A DNA stretch of 64,000 bases from Halomonas elongata DSM 2581 (GCF_000196875.2 NC_014532.2:1984001-2048000), one strand, 5' to 3'; shown: positions 38,587 to 47,648, counted from the stretch's first letter. The notes: generated from the sequence alone by a model not told the origin. Numbers and translations: made by a program.

Positions 38587-39507
38587 ATGGCCACTCGCCA
38601 TTTCCTGACCCTGCTCGATCTGAGTCCGGAGGAATCTCGTTACCTGGTCCAGCGTGCCATCTCGATCAAGAACGGCCTGAAGACTCATGGTCCGACCTAC
38701 ACGCCGTTCGCCAATCGAACCCTGGCGATGATCTTCGAGAAGTCCTCGACCCGCACCCGGGTCTCCTTCGAGACGGCCATGGCCCAGTTCGGCGGCCACG
38801 CGCTCTTCCTGTCCCCGCGCGATACCCAGCTCGGGCGCGGCGAACCCATCGGCGACACCGCCAGGGTACTCGCCGAAATGGTCGACATCGTGATGATTCG
38901 TACCTTTTCCCACCAGGGACTCGAGGAATACGCCGCGGCCAGTGACGTCCCGGTGATCAATGCCCTCACCGACGACTACCATCCCTGCCAGTTGCTCGCC
39001 GATGTCATGACCTGGACCGAGCTGCGCGGCAGTGTCCGGGGCCGTACCGCCGTGTGGATCGGCGATGGCAACAACATGTGCCATTCCTGGATCAACGCGG
39101 CACGACAGTTCGACTTCCAGCTGCGCATCTGCTGCCCGGAAGGCTACGAACCGCACCAGGACATCCTCGACGCCGCCGGCGACCGCGTGACCATCCATCG
39201 CGATCCGATGTCTGCCGTGGAAGGCGCCGACCTGGTGACGACCGACGTCTGGGCCTCCATGGGCCAGGAAGAGGAACAGGCCAAGCGCGAGGCCGATTTC
39301 GCCGGCTTCCAGGTCAGCGAGGCGATGCTGGACCGCGCCGCCAGCGACGTGCTCTTCCTGCACTGCCTGCCCGCCCACCGCGGCGAGGAAATCAGCGAAA
39401 CCCTGCTCGACGACCCGCGTGCCGTGGTATGGCAGGAAGCCGGCAACCGCCTGCATGCCCAGAAGGCGTTGATCGAGTTCCTGCTGCTGGGGCGTGTCGA
39501 GTCCTGA
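38587..39507 (+). CDS. argF: Ornithine carbamoyltransferase
   Basis: Makes citrulline from ornithine and carbamoyl phosphate. The 306-residue length is normal for anabolic enzymes. The carbamoyl-phosphate motif [10 protein letters not shown] is near residue 48, the ornithine motif is in [11 protein letters not shown], and [11 protein letters not shown] carries the catalytic Cys. A clear terminator follows 43 bases after the stop, so the gene is probably alone on its transcript. Confidence 0.96.
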   Translation: MATRHFLTLLDLSPEESRYLVQRAISIKNGLKTHGPTYTPFANRTLAMIFEKSSTRTRVSFETAMAQFGGHALFLSPRDTQLGRGEPIGDTARVLAEMVDIVMIRTFSHQGLEEYAAASDVPVINALTDDYHPCQLLADVMTWTELRGSVRGRTAVWIGDGNNMCHSWINAARQFDFQLRICCPEGYEPHQDILDAAGDRVTIHRDPMSAVEGADLVTTDVWASMGQEEEQAKREADFAGFQVSEAMLDRAASDVLFLHCLPAHRGEEISETLLDDPRAVVWQEAGNRLHAQKALIEFLLLGRVES

Positions 39508-39550
39508 GCACCTGCCTGGCAATGACGACCAGATAACTCTCCCTCTCCTC

Positions 39551-39588
39551 CATCGCCCCGGCTTCAGACCGGGGCGATGCGTTTCTTC
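39551..39588 (+). terminator. Terminator of argF
   Basis: Perfect 11-base stem CATCGCCCCGG / CCGGGGCGATG with a 7-base loop, followed by CGTTTCTT. Confidence 0.85.
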
Positions 39589-39628
39589 CCGCAAGCTATC
39601 GACATTTCGACGTGTGGCATCAAGTCGA

Positions 39629-39655
39629 TGTCGCCTTTTGCATATTCGGTGCCGC
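39629..39655 (+). promoter_or_regulatory. Candidate AraC-type operator of the carnitine operon
   Basis: Two TGYCGC half-sites, TGTCGC at 39629 and TGCCGC at 39650, are exactly 21 bases apart, the spacing expected for direct repeats bound by AraC-family activators. The first half-site is part of GTCGCCTTTTGCA (39630-39642), which recurs with one change before the binding-protein gene at 48587. The ATG of the operon is 57 bases downstream. Confidence 0.55.
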
Positions 39656-39699
39656 CATCTTCGCGGACACTCCTCTCAGGCTCACAGAGGAGGTCCATC

Positions 39700-40608
39700 A
39701 TGAACCGCAACGTCATCCTGACCTGCGCCGTCACCGGCGCCGGCGACACCACCGGCAAGAACCCCAACGTGCCGGTGACCCCCAAGCAGATCGCCGACAA
39801 CTGCATCGAGGCCGCACGCGCCGGGGCCAGTGTGGCGCACATCCATGTTCGCGATCCGGAAACCGGTGGCATCAGCCACTCCCTGGATCACTTCCGCGAA
39901 GTGATGGAACGCGTCCGCGAGGCGGACACCGATATCGTCATGAACATCACCGCCGGTGGCGGCGGCGACTGGATTCCCGACGCCGAGGACCCGACACGCG
40001 GCGGTCCAGGCACCGACATCCAGACACCGGCCCAGCGTCACGAGCCGGTGGGTGAACTGCTGCCGGAACTCTGCACCCTGGACTGCGGCAGCCTGAACTT
40101 CGGCGACATGGTCTACATCAACACTGCCGACTGGCTGCGCGAACACGCTCGTCTGGTACAGGCCGCCGGCGTCAAACCCGAGCTCGAGTGCTTCGATCTC
40201 GGCCATGTCTGGTTCGCCCGCCAGCTCCAGCAGGAAGGGCTGCTCGACGGCGACCCGCTGTACCAGCTCTGCCTGGGCATTCCCTGGGGCGCCGAGGCCG
40301 ATACCGAAACCATGCTGGCCATGCGCAACAAGCTGCCGGAAAACGCCAACTGGGCGGCCTTCGGCATCGGGCGCCATCAGATGCCGATGGTCGCCCAGGC
40401 AGCACTGCTCGGCGGCCACGCCCGGGTCGGTCTGGAGGACAACCTCATGCTGGAGAAAGGCGTGCTGGCCACCAACGGCCAACTCGTCGAGAAGGCCTCC
40501 GGCATCATCGAGAATCTCGGTGGTCGCATCATGACACCGGCCGAAACCCGTGCTCACCTGGCGCTGCGCGATCCCGGCACCGGCCAGATCGTCGGAGGTG
40601 CAGCATGA
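39700..40608 (+). CDS. Dehydrocarnitine cleavage enzyme (BKACE family)
   Basis: Beta-keto acid cleavage enzyme (DUF849 family): a metal-dependent TIM barrel that condenses a beta-keto acid with acetyl-CoA. Here it should split 3-dehydrocarnitine into betainyl-CoA and acetoacetate. It has 302 residues from ATG 39700, with an AGAGGAGG site 5 bases before it. Family motifs are the ITCAVTGAG start, [11 protein letters not shown] (metal His residues) and the IGRHQMPM and VGLEDNLM segments. It overlaps the carnitine dehydrogenase gene by 4 bases, which fixes the substrate with good confidence. Confidence 0.88.
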   Translation: MNRNVILTCAVTGAGDTTGKNPNVPVTPKQIADNCIEAARAGASVAHIHVRDPETGGISHSLDHFREVMERVREADTDIVMNITAGGGGDWIPDAEDPTRGGPGTDIQTPAQRHEPVGELLPELCTLDCGSLNFGDMVYINTADWLREHARLVQAAGVKPELECFDLGHVWFARQLQQEGLLDGDPLYQLCLGIPWGAEADTETMLAMRNKLPENANWAAFGIGRHQMPMVAQAALLGGHARVGLEDNLMLEKGVLATNGQLVEKASGIIENLGGRIMTPAETRAHLALRDPGTGQIVGGAA

Positions 40609-41561
40609 GCTACCAACTGAGCGTCATCGGTACCGGCGTCATCGGCAATGGCTGGATCGCCCGGGCTCTCGCCCAGGGCTGGGATGTGGTGGCCTTCGAC
40701 CCGGCTCCCGAGGCCGCTGAACGTACCCACGCCTTCGTCGCCAATGCCTGGCCCTCGCTTGAGGCACTGGGTCTCGCCGAAGGGTCGAGCCCTTCCCGGC
40801 TGCGCTTCGTCGACAGCCTGGAGGCCGCCATCGAGGGCGCTGACTTGATCCAGGAGAACGTGCCGGAACGGCTCGAACTCAAGCGCGAGATCCTCGCCGC
40901 CCTGGACGCCGCCGCCGCACCGGGCGCGATCATCGGCTCCTCTACATCCGGCTTCAAGCCCAGCGACCTGCAACGCGACTGCACCAGGGCACCGGGACGC
41001 GTGATCGTCGCCCACCCCTTCAACCCGGTCTATCTGCTGCCGCTGGTGGAGTTGGTGGGCGGCGAGGCGACGGTGCCCGCACAGCTCGACACCGCCCGTA
41101 CGCTCTATCAGGCACTGGACATGCGCCCGCTGGTGGTTCGCCGCGAGATCGAGGGCCACATCGCCGACCGGCTGATGGAAGCGCTGTGGCGCGAGGCGTT
41201 GCACCTGGTCAACGACGGCGTGGCAACCACCGAGGAAATCGACGCCGCCGTGGTCTATGGCTGCGGCCTGCGCTGGTCGCTGATGGGCACCTTCCTGACC
41301 TTCCATCTGGCGGGAGGCGACCAGGGCATGCGCCACATGCTCGAACAGTTCGGCCCCGCCCTGAAACTGCCGTGGACCAAGCTCGAGGCGCCGGAGTTGA
41401 CCGGTGAGCTGATCGACAAGGTCGTCGAGGGCTGCGAGCACCAGGCAGCGGGCCGTCCGGTGGACGAACTCGACCGTCGCCGCGACGACTTCCTCGTCGA
41501 GCTGCTCGGCCTGGTGAAGAAGTACTGGCCCGAAGCGGAAGGCCTGGAGGGCAGGATCTGA
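40605..41561 (+). CDS. L-carnitine 3-dehydrogenase
   Basis: Oxidises L-carnitine to 3-dehydrocarnitine with NAD+. The 318-residue protein belongs to the 3-hydroxyacyl-CoA dehydrogenase fold: a Rossmann motif [16 protein letters not shown] at residues 6-21, [25 protein letters not shown] and [16 protein letters not shown], followed by a helical C-terminal domain. Length and motifs fit carnitine dehydrogenase (CdhA/LcdH). It overlaps the genes on both sides (ATGA and TGATG). Confidence 0.92.
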   Translation: MSYQLSVIGTGVIGNGWIARALAQGWDVVAFDPAPEAAERTHAFVANAWPSLEALGLAEGSSPSRLRFVDSLEAAIEGADLIQENVPERLELKREILAALDAAAAPGAIIGSSTSGFKPSDLQRDCTRAPGRVIVAHPFNPVYLLPLVELVGGEATVPAQLDTARTLYQALDMRPLVVRREIEGHIADRLMEALWREALHLVNDGVATTEEIDAAVVYGCGLRWSLMGTFLTFHLAGGDQGMRHMLEQFGPALKLPWTKLEAPELTGELIDKVVEGCEHQAAGRPVDELDRRRDDFLVELLGLVKKYWPEAEGLEGRI

Positions 41562-42025
41562 TGGCTCTGCTCGAGACCCGTGTCGACCCGCAGTGGGTCG
41601 ACTACAACGGCCACATGAACGATGCCGAGTACGCCCGAGCCTTTTCCCTGGCGGTGGAAGCGCTGATGGACCGGCTCGGCCTCGACGAGAGCGGCCGGGC
41701 ACGCCATGGCTACACCCTCTACACCCTGGAGACGCATCTGTGCTATCGCCGCGAGGCTCACGAGGGCCAGGCACTGCACCTCGAGGTGACACTGCTCGAG
41801 CGTGACGCCAAGCGCCTGCATGTCTTCTTCGAAATGCGGGACGACGAGCACAACCTGCTGGCCACCAGCGAGCAGATGCTGATGGGGATCGACAGCCAGG
41901 CCGGGCGGCCAGCCCCCTTCCCGGCCGAGGTGGACGCGGCCGTCGAGATACTGCCCCGGGCCGAGCCCGATGCCTGGCCGGAGCTTGCCGGCCGACGCAT
42001 CGGCCTGCCCCCGGCCAAGCGCTGA
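41561..42025 (+). CDS. Hot-dog thioesterase, probable betainyl-CoA thioesterase
   Basis: A 154-residue hot-dog protein beginning ETRVDPQWVDYNGHMNDAEY, where DYNGHMND is the catalytic Asp-containing motif. In carnitine operons this protein hydrolyses betainyl-CoA to glycine betaine and CoA (CdhB type). It is coupled to the dehydrogenase gene by a one-base overlap. A hairpin 20 bases downstream separates it from the BCCT carrier gene. Confidence 0.88.
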   Translation: MALLETRVDPQWVDYNGHMNDAEYARAFSLAVEALMDRLGLDESGRARHGYTLYTLETHLCYRREAHEGQALHLEVTLLERDAKRLHVFFEMRDDEHNLLATSEQMLMGIDSQAGRPAPFPAEVDAAVEILPRAEPDAWPELAGRRIGLPPAKR

Positions 42026-42045
42026 ACGACACCTTCATCGAGATG

Positions 42046-42067
42046 CCGCCCGGTCGAGGCCGGGCGG
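42046..42067 (+). terminator. Hairpin between the enzyme genes and the BCCT gene
   Basis: Stem CCGCCCGG / CCGGGCGG with a 6-base loop in the 150-base gap. Without a U-tract it is more likely an attenuator or RNA-stability element than a full stop. Confidence 0.5.
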
Positions 42068-42175
42068 AAACGGGATTCCCGGCCCGAGGTCCGGACCAAG
42101 AGGATATCGCTTATCGCTACTTCAACGCCTCCCACTCCGCCCGATGCACCGCAAGGCGACACCGCCTCGAGCAGC

Positions 42176-43795
42176 ATGACATCGACGGACTACATGGTGA
42201 CCGAACTGTCGCAGAAAGGTCTTTTCCAGGGAATGCACAAGGGAATGACCCTGACCTCCGCCGCCCTGGTCCTGGCCTTCGTGCTGTTCACCGGCCTCGG
42301 TCCTCAACTGGCTGGCGAGATATTCGGCACAGCACGCACCTGGATCGAAAGCACCTTCAGCGGCTACTACCTGGTGACCGTCATGCTGTTGATGGCGGTC
42401 TGCGCTTTCATCGTTGTCAGCCGCTTCGGCAGTATCCGACTGGGCAGCGACGACAGCCGCCCCGAGTTCAGTAATTTCGCCTGGTTCTCGATGCTGTTCT
42501 CCGCCGGCATCGGGATCGGCATTCTCTTCTTCGGTGTCGCCGAACCGGTCTTCTACCTGGACGACAGCGGCGCCTTCGGCTATCCCAACAATCCCCACGC
42601 CGACATGGCCGGCGCCACCGCCATCGGCCACGAGCGCGCCATCGACGCCCTGCGCGTCTCGGTGTTTCACTGGGGACTGCACGGCTGGGCCATCTACGTC
42701 ATCGTCGGCATGTCACTGGCCTATTTCGCCTATCGGCGTGGCCTGCCCCTTGCCTTGCGATCGGCCCTGTACCCCTTCATCGGCGAGCGCATCTACGGTC
42801 CCATCGGCCACCTGGTCGACATTCTCGGCGTGCTCGGCTGCGTATTCGGCGTCGCCACCTCCCTGGGGCTCGGCGTCAGCCAGATGGCCGTCGGCCTGCA
42901 GCGCCTGGTGGGAATCAGCGACGGTCTGGATACTCAGCTCATCCTGATCGCCGGCATCTCACTCATCTCCATCCTCTCAGCAGTGTCCGGCGTGCAGAAG
43001 GGCATCAAGATCATCTCCGAACTCAACATCTGGGTCTCGGTGCTGGTGGTCGGCGCCTTCCTGCTGGGCGGCCCCACCCTGTGGCTGGTCCAGGCTTTCG
43101 GCGCGACCCTGCTCGACTACGCCGCCAACTTCATCCCCATGGGCCTTTGGTATGCCGACGAGCCCGGGCCGGCCGCCTGGCAGCAGGCCTGGACCATCTT
43201 CTACTGGGGCTGGTGGCTGGCCTGGGCCCCCTTCGTCGGCCTGTTCATCGCGCGCATCTCGCGAGGCCGCACCCTGCGCGAATTCGTGCTCGGCGTGCTG
43301 CTGGTGCCGACCCTGATCATCTTCGTCTGGCTGGTGATCTTCGGCGGCAACGCACTCTATCAGGAACTTCATGCCGCAGGCGGACCCGGCAGCGCCGGCA
43401 TCATCGAGCTGGTCAATGCCTGGAACCTGCCGGCCGCACTCTTCGCCAGCGCCGACGGCATCGCCGGCACCGGCACTTTGGGCTGGACTCTGTCGGCACT
43501 GATGGTGTTTCTGCTGATGAGCTGGTTCGTCACCTCGTCGGATTCCGGCACCCTGGTACTGACCACCATCCTGTCGCTCGGCAACGACCATCCTCCGCGG
43601 CGCTTTCGGGTCTTCTGGGGCGTGGTGATCGGCCTGGTGGCCGCCGTACTGCTGGTTGCCGGCGGCCTCAAGGCACTGCAGACGGCCCTGATCGCTGCCG
43701 CTCTGCCGTTGAGCGTGGTCATTCTGGTCATGACCGCCGGCGTGCTGGTTTCGTTGCTGCAGGAATCTCGCCGGCCGCGCGTGGTGAGAGAGTGA
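42176..43795 (+). CDS. BCCT-family betaine/carnitine transporter
   Basis: Twelve-helix secondary carrier of 539 residues for quaternary amines. The first helices contain SAGIGIGILFFGVAEP, the Gly-rich unwound helix of the family, and the signature FYWGWWLAWAPFVGLFIARI lies around residue 342, providing the Trp residues of the substrate box. Position between carnitine enzymes and an esterase suggests carnitine or an acylcarnitine as substrate, though glycine betaine cannot be excluded. The start has no strong ribosome-binding site; an alternative ATG is at 42194. Confidence 0.88.
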   Translation: MTSTDYMVTELSQKGLFQGMHKGMTLTSAALVLAFVLFTGLGPQLAGEIFGTARTWIESTFSGYYLVTVMLLMAVCAFIVVSRFGSIRLGSDDSRPEFSNFAWFSMLFSAGIGIGILFFGVAEPVFYLDDSGAFGYPNNPHADMAGATAIGHERAIDALRVSVFHWGLHGWAIYVIVGMSLAYFAYRRGLPLALRSALYPFIGERIYGPIGHLVDILGVLGCVFGVATSLGLGVSQMAVGLQRLVGISDGLDTQLILIAGISLISILSAVSGVQKGIKIISELNIWVSVLVVGAFLLGGPTLWLVQAFGATLLDYAANFIPMGLWYADEPGPAAWQQAWTIFYWGWWLAWAPFVGLFIARISRGRTLREFVLGVLLVPTLIIFVWLVIFGGNALYQELHAAGGPGSAGIIELVNAWNLPAALFASADGIAGTGTLGWTLSALMVFLLMSWFVTSSDSGTLVLTTILSLGNDHPPRRFRVFWGVVIGLVAAVLLVAGGLKALQTALIAAALPLSVVILVMTAGVLVSLLQESRRPRVVRE

Positions 43796-44613
43796 TGCAG
43801 ATCGATGCCTTTCGTCGCCGCTTCGAGCGCGGCCTCGACGCCCTCGCCGGACTGCCCATCGAGGCGGCCCGGCGGCGGTACGACACGCTTTGCACCGGCT
43901 TCGCTCCCGCCGACCCCGCCGGCATGGCCATCACCGACGAGCGCATCGCCGGCATTGAGGTACGACGCTTCCAGCCAGCCGCCGCCGGCAGAGGTCCGGT
44001 TCTCTATGCCCACGGCGGTGGCTGGAACCTCGGCTCGGTGCGCAGTCATCACGGCATCGCCGCCGACCTTGCCGAACGACTGGGCTGCGACGTGATCAGC
44101 GTCGACTATCGACTGCTCCCGGAGGCCTCCTACGCCGAGGCCCTCGACGACTGTCGACGGGTGACCGAGGCCTGTGCCCCCACGGCCCTGGTCGGCGACA
44201 GTGCCGGCGGACGGCTGGTCATGGATGTCGCTCGGCTGTCGCCCTGGCGCGGCGTACTGGGGCTGATCTACCCACCGGTGGGCCGGCCGACTCTGCAGAC
44301 TTTAGGACCGGACGCACCGCTGCTCTCGCGGGACGACATCCTGACCCTGTGGCGCGCCATCGTCGACGACGTGCCGATGCCGGACGACGACTCACCACCG
44401 GCCGCGTCCCTCGAAGTGCTGACGGTGGAACACGACCCGCTCACACGACCGCTCGAGTCGGCCATCTCCGCCTGGCGTCGCACCGGCACCGACATCGGTT
44501 ATCGGTGTGCCCCAGGCATGCTGCATGGAGCCCTGCACGCCCATGCAAGCCTCGACGCCATGCATGCAGCCTGGCATGACTTCTGCCTGGCGCTGGGTCG
44601 ACGAGTGGAATGA
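43795..44613 (+). CDS. Alpha/beta hydrolase, HSL type (candidate acylcarnitine esterase)
   Basis: A 272-residue esterase. The oxyanion motif HGGGWN lies near residue 83, the nucleophile is in GDSAGG, the acid is the Asp in VEHDPLTRP and the base the His in GMLHGAL. Its ATG overlaps the BCCT stop (TGATG), so it is part of the carnitine operon. A plausible job is to release carnitine from short-chain acylcarnitines brought in by the carrier; this is inference from context. Confidence 0.8.
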   Translation: MQIDAFRRRFERGLDALAGLPIEAARRRYDTLCTGFAPADPAGMAITDERIAGIEVRRFQPAAAGRGPVLYAHGGGWNLGSVRSHHGIAADLAERLGCDVISVDYRLLPEASYAEALDDCRRVTEACAPTALVGDSAGGRLVMDVARLSPWRGVLGLIYPPVGRPTLQTLGPDAPLLSRDDILTLWRAIVDDVPMPDDDSPPAASLEVLTVEHDPLTRPLESAISAWRRTGTDIGYRCAPGMLHGALHAHASLDAMHAAWHDFCLALGRRVE

Positions 44614-44643
44614 AAAAGGCCGCCCCGTCACGCGGGCCGGCCT
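44613..44643 (-). terminator. Terminator of the Gly/Glu/His-repeat gene
   Basis: An 11-base stem with one mismatch (44617-44627 and 44633-44643, AGGCCGCCCCG and CGGGCCGGCCT), loop TCACG, followed on the minus strand by TTTTT. Confidence 0.7.
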
Positions 44644-44675
44644 GAGGCGACGGATGGAAAATCGTCGTGACCTCT

Positions 44676-45770
44676 TCAGTATTCGCCGAGCAGCGCTTCC
44701 AGCTTGAAGGTGCTGGCCGACAGTTCTCCCGAGCTCATGGCCGGCGTTTCCGGCACCTCGACGGTAGGCCATGCTTCCATGGCCGTATCATAGGCCGCCA
44801 TCAATTCATCGTAGCTTTCATCGCCTGACGCCCGGTACAAGTCAGCATGCTGCTCGAGCAGTCCGCGGGCGGCACGCATATGGCCGAGTCCCGATCGATA
44901 CTCGGCCGTATCCACGAAAGCACCGTCTTCGACGGCCTCATCGTACTCGCCCACCGCCTGGCGCAGCAGGGCGAGCTGGACCCGGCTCTGGAAAGCCACG
45001 TCGTCGCGCAATGACGCATCCACTCCCTGCATGGCCGACTGGATAGCGCCTTGTGCCTCGTCATGAGATGACTGTAGCTCACCCCATTCATCTCCATTCC
45101 GAGCCTTGGTGGACAAGGATCCCAGGGAGTCCTCGAAGGGCTCTACACCACGGTTCTCGAAGGCCGGTTCCAATGTTTCGTAACGCTGCGTCGAGCGAGC
45201 GAAGAGAGAACGGGAATCCTCGGCTTCTCCATCGCGATATAACTCGCTGGCTACCGAAAGCTGACCCTGCATCATGGCGAGGCTGGTGTAGTAGACGCCG
45301 GGATTGCTGGCATCAGTGTGGAAGCCGCCTTCACCGCCTTCGCCACCTTCACCGCCTTCGCCACCTTCGCCACCTTCGCCACCGGCAGAAGTATCCAGAT
45401 AAGCGAAAACCGCGAAGGGAGACGGTCCTTCGGCGTGGTGACCGGCTTCGCCGCCCTCGCCACCTTCACCGCCTTCTCCTCCTTCAGCGTGGTGACCGGC
45501 TTCGCCGCCCTCGCCACCTTCACCGCCTTCTGCTCCTTCAGCATGGTGACCGACTTCGCCGCCCTCGCCACCTTCACCGCCTTCGCCTCCTTCGGCATGG
45601 TGACCGGCTTCGCCGCCCTCGTGGCTTGCGGCATCCGCAGGCTTCTGATGCTCAATCCGTGAATCTGCCCCGTCGATGGCCTGGTCGTCTGCCCAGGCGG
45701 CCGTGCTGGCACCCAGCAGCATGGAAGCCCCGACCCCTACCCAGATTCTTGTTCGTGTATTGTTTGACAT
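44676..45770 (-). CDS. Secreted Gly/Glu/His-repeat protein, possible metal binder
   Basis: A 364-residue exported protein. ATG 45770 gives a signal peptide (basic NNTRTR, hydrophobic core, AAWA cleavage near residue 27). Residues 51-115 are tandem 18-residue units containing GHHAEG and runs of GGE, with His-His pairs at 57, 75, 93 and 111, exactly 18 apart. Residues 130-149 are a pure GGE run. Residues 155-364 form a helical domain (MMQGQLSVASELYRDGEAED). His-rich acidic repeats suggest binding of Fe, Zn or Ca in the periplasm. I do not recognise the family. It is divergent from a PiuC-type dioxygenase gene. Confidence 0.75.
   Translation of the reverse strand: MSNNTRTRIWVGVGASMLLGASTAAWADDQAIDGADSRIEHQKPADAASHEGGEAGHHAEGGEGGEGGEGGEVGHHAEGAEGGEGGEGGEAGHHAEGGEGGEGGEGGEAGHHAEGPSPFAVFAYLDTSAGGEGGEGGEGGEGGEGGEGGFHTDASNPGVYYTSLAMMQGQLSVASELYRDGEAEDSRSLFARSTQRYETLEPAFENRGVEPFEDSLGSLSTKARNGDEWGELQSSHDEAQGAIQSAMQGVDASLRDDVAFQSRVQLALLRQAVGEYDEAVEDGAFVDTAEYRSGLGHMRAARGLLEQHADLYRASGDESYDELMAAYDTAMEAWPTVEVPETPAMSSGELSASTFKLEALLGEY
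45324..45620 (-). repeat. 54-base tandem coding repeats with nested 9-base units
   Basis: At 45426-45620 about three and a half 54-base units encode the 18-residue His-His repeats, each containing 9-base GGE units. At 45324-45383 only the 9-base units remain. The low complexity opens long false reading frames on both strands. Confidence 0.85.
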
Positions 45771-45921
45771 ACGGTCTCCTGATTTCACGGTGTCACCATG
45801 CCGCGGACCTGCCCATGATGGCGAGTCCACGGGTTCCTAGTGTAGATTGCCGGGACCACCCAGGTAACACAAATCATTCACATTCATTGCCAGTCAACGG
45901 TTTCAGCGAGGAGACGGCCCC

Positions 45922-46596
45922 ATGATCCTGTGCATCGATCAAGTCATCCCGACGGAGCTGCTCCGGCAGACACGTGCCGCCCTGGCCGATACCGATTTTC
46001 ACGATGGACGCGAAACCGCCGGCTGGCATGCCAGAACCGTCAAGAACAACCAGCAGGCCAATGGCCATCATCCCGAGATCGCCAGGCTACGACAGGCCAT
46101 CACCGAGGAACTGAACCGCCATCTCCTCTTCCGGATGGCGGCCCGTCCCAAGCGCATGAAACCGCTGATGTTCAGCCGCTATGAACCCGGCATGGACTAT
46201 GGCAACCATGTCGACGATGCCATCATGCCGACCCCCGAGGGCGCCATGCGCACCGACCTGTCCTTCACGCTCTTCCTCGAAGAACCGGAACACTACGAAG
46301 GCGGCGAATTGCTGATCGACAACACGGCCGGCGAGCAGACCTACAAGCTGCCTGCCGGTGCACTGGTTCTCTATCCTTCCTCGACCCTGCATCGAGTCGA
46401 GCCCGTCACTGAAGGACGCCGTCTCGCGGCGGTGGGTTGGGTCCAGAGCCAGGTACGCGATCCGCAACAGCGCGAGATCCTGTTCGACCTGGACACCACA
46501 CGGCGCCAGATATTCGAGCAGAGCGGCAAGACCCGGCATTTCGACCTGATCTCGAAGAGCCTGACCAACCTGCTGCGCATGTGGGCGGACATCTAA
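45922..46596 (+). CDS. PKHD-type Fe(II)/2-oxoglutarate hydroxylase (PiuC/YbiX family)
   Basis: A 224-residue prolyl-4-hydroxylase-fold dioxygenase. The iron ligands are in GNHVDDAIMP (HxD near residues 94-96) and STLHRVEPV (distal His), with an Arg two turns later for 2-oxoglutarate. Family genes often lie next to iron-uptake genes. Here the only neighbour of interest is the divergent His-rich secreted protein. CGAGGAGA precedes the ATG. The protein or small-molecule substrate is unknown. Confidence 0.88.
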   Translation: MILCIDQVIPTELLRQTRAALADTDFHDGRETAGWHARTVKNNQQANGHHPEIARLRQAITEELNRHLLFRMAARPKRMKPLMFSRYEPGMDYGNHVDDAIMPTPEGAMRTDLSFTLFLEEPEHYEGGELLIDNTAGEQTYKLPAGALVLYPSSTLHRVEPVTEGRRLAAVGWVQSQVRDPQQREILFDLDTTRRQIFEQSGKTRHFDLISKSLTNLLRMWADI

Positions 46597-46614
46597 TCGC
46601 GAGGCGCCGGCGTT

Positions 46615-47577
46615 TCAGCCTTTCCGGGTCTCCCGGGGAGACCGGCCATACTGGCTGCGAAACGCCCGGGCAAAACTCGAACTCGAGCTGAAGCCGCAAG
46701 CCAGCCCCACGGCCAGGACATCCAGGTCGGTCTCCTCGAGCAGATAACGGGCCCGCTCCAGTCTCAGGCCCAGATACCAGTCGCGTGGCGACTGCCCGAG
46801 TTCACGTTCGAAGAGTCGCTGCAAATGGCGCAGCGAGATGCCGCTGCGCCGTGCCACTTCCGCCAGGGGCAATGGAACCTCCAGATGCTGCTCCATCAGG
46901 TCGACGGCTTCCACCAGACGGCGGCGATGCGTTCCCAGGCGGCGCGCCAGCGTCATGCGCTGCTGGTCGCGGCGTGTACGGATGCGCTCGTGCACCAGTT
47001 GCTCCGAGACATCGATGGCCAGCTGGTTGCCATGGCGCCGGGCAATCACGTCCAGCGCCATGTCCATGGCCGCCGCGCCCCCGGCGCAGGAAAAACGCCT
47101 GCGGCCAAGTTCGAACAGTTCGTCGGAGGTCGCAATGGCCGGAAAGCGTTCCTGAAAGGCCGGCAGGCTCTCCCAGTGGAGGGTGACTCGCTCGCCTTCC
47201 AGCAGGCCGGCGGCGGCGAGCAGGAAGCAACCGGTATCGAGACCGCCCAGCACGCACCCCGCCTCATCGAGGCGATGCAACCAGCGCATCAGGGCACGAC
47301 TCAGATAGGCTTCCGGATCGAAACCGCTACAGACGGCGAGCGACGGGAGGTGATGCACCTCCTCGATGGACTGGTCGGCGAGCAGCGTCATGCCGTTGGA
47401 GGCGGTCACCGGCTCGCCGTCCTGGCTGAGCAGCGTCCAGTCGAACAGCGGTCGGCCGCTGATGCGGTTGGCGATGCGCAGCGGCTCGACGGCCGAGAAG
47501 AAGGCCATCATCGAGAAGCGCGGCAATAGCAGAAAGCCGACAAGCTCCGGCGTGGGTCCAGTGTAATCGAGGCGCAT
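46615..47577 (-). CDS. GlxA-family AraC-type regulator (CdhR/GbdR-like), copy 1
   Basis: A 320-residue regulator. Residues 1-190 form a DJ-1/PfpI (class I amidotransferase-like) sensing domain with GGLDTGCFLLAAAG, and residues 215-320 hold two helix-turn-helix motifs of the AraC family (ERARYLLEETDLDVLAVGLACGFSS). Family members sense carnitine (CdhR), glycine betaine (GbdR) or arginine. It lies downstream of the betaine-type binding-protein gene on the same strand, but a terminator ends just 18 bases before its ATG and there is no clear ribosome-binding site. Confidence 0.88.
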   Translation of the reverse strand: MRLDYTGPTPELVGFLLLPRFSMMAFFSAVEPLRIANRISGRPLFDWTLLSQDGEPVTASNGMTLLADQSIEEVHHLPSLAVCSGFDPEAYLSRALMRWLHRLDEAGCVLGGLDTGCFLLAAAGLLEGERVTLHWESLPAFQERFPAIATSDELFELGRRRFSCAGGAAAMDMALDVIARRHGNQLAIDVSEQLVHERIRTRRDQQRMTLARRLGTHRRRLVEAVDLMEQHLEVPLPLAEVARRSGISLRHLQRLFERELGQSPRDWYLGLRLERARYLLEETDLDVLAVGLACGFSSSSSFARAFRSQYGRSPRETRKG

Positions 47578-47594
47578 GACGGCAGGCCAAGAGA

Positions 47595-47626
47595 TAAAAA
47601 AACGGGCCGGTCATGATGACCGGCCC
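47595..47626 (-). terminator. Terminator of the first binding-protein gene
   Basis: Palindrome GGGCCGGTCAT-G-ATGACCGGCCC (47604-47626) followed on the minus strand by a run of seven T. It lies 23 bases past the stop and directly before the regulator gene at 47577. Confidence 0.9.
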
Positions 47627-47648
47627 ATGCCTGTCGAGCAAGCTGACC

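Noticed and set aside
45324-45620. CRISPR-like regular repeats
   Set aside because: The periodicity is explained by coding units for the Gly/Glu/His repeats. There are no distinct spacers and no cas genes.
45871-45889. A Fur-box-like sequence between the His-repeat gene and the PiuC-type gene (AATCATTCACATTCATT)
   Set aside because: Position is attractive, but compared base by base with the 19-base Fur consensus only about 7 positions agree, so I do not claim a site.
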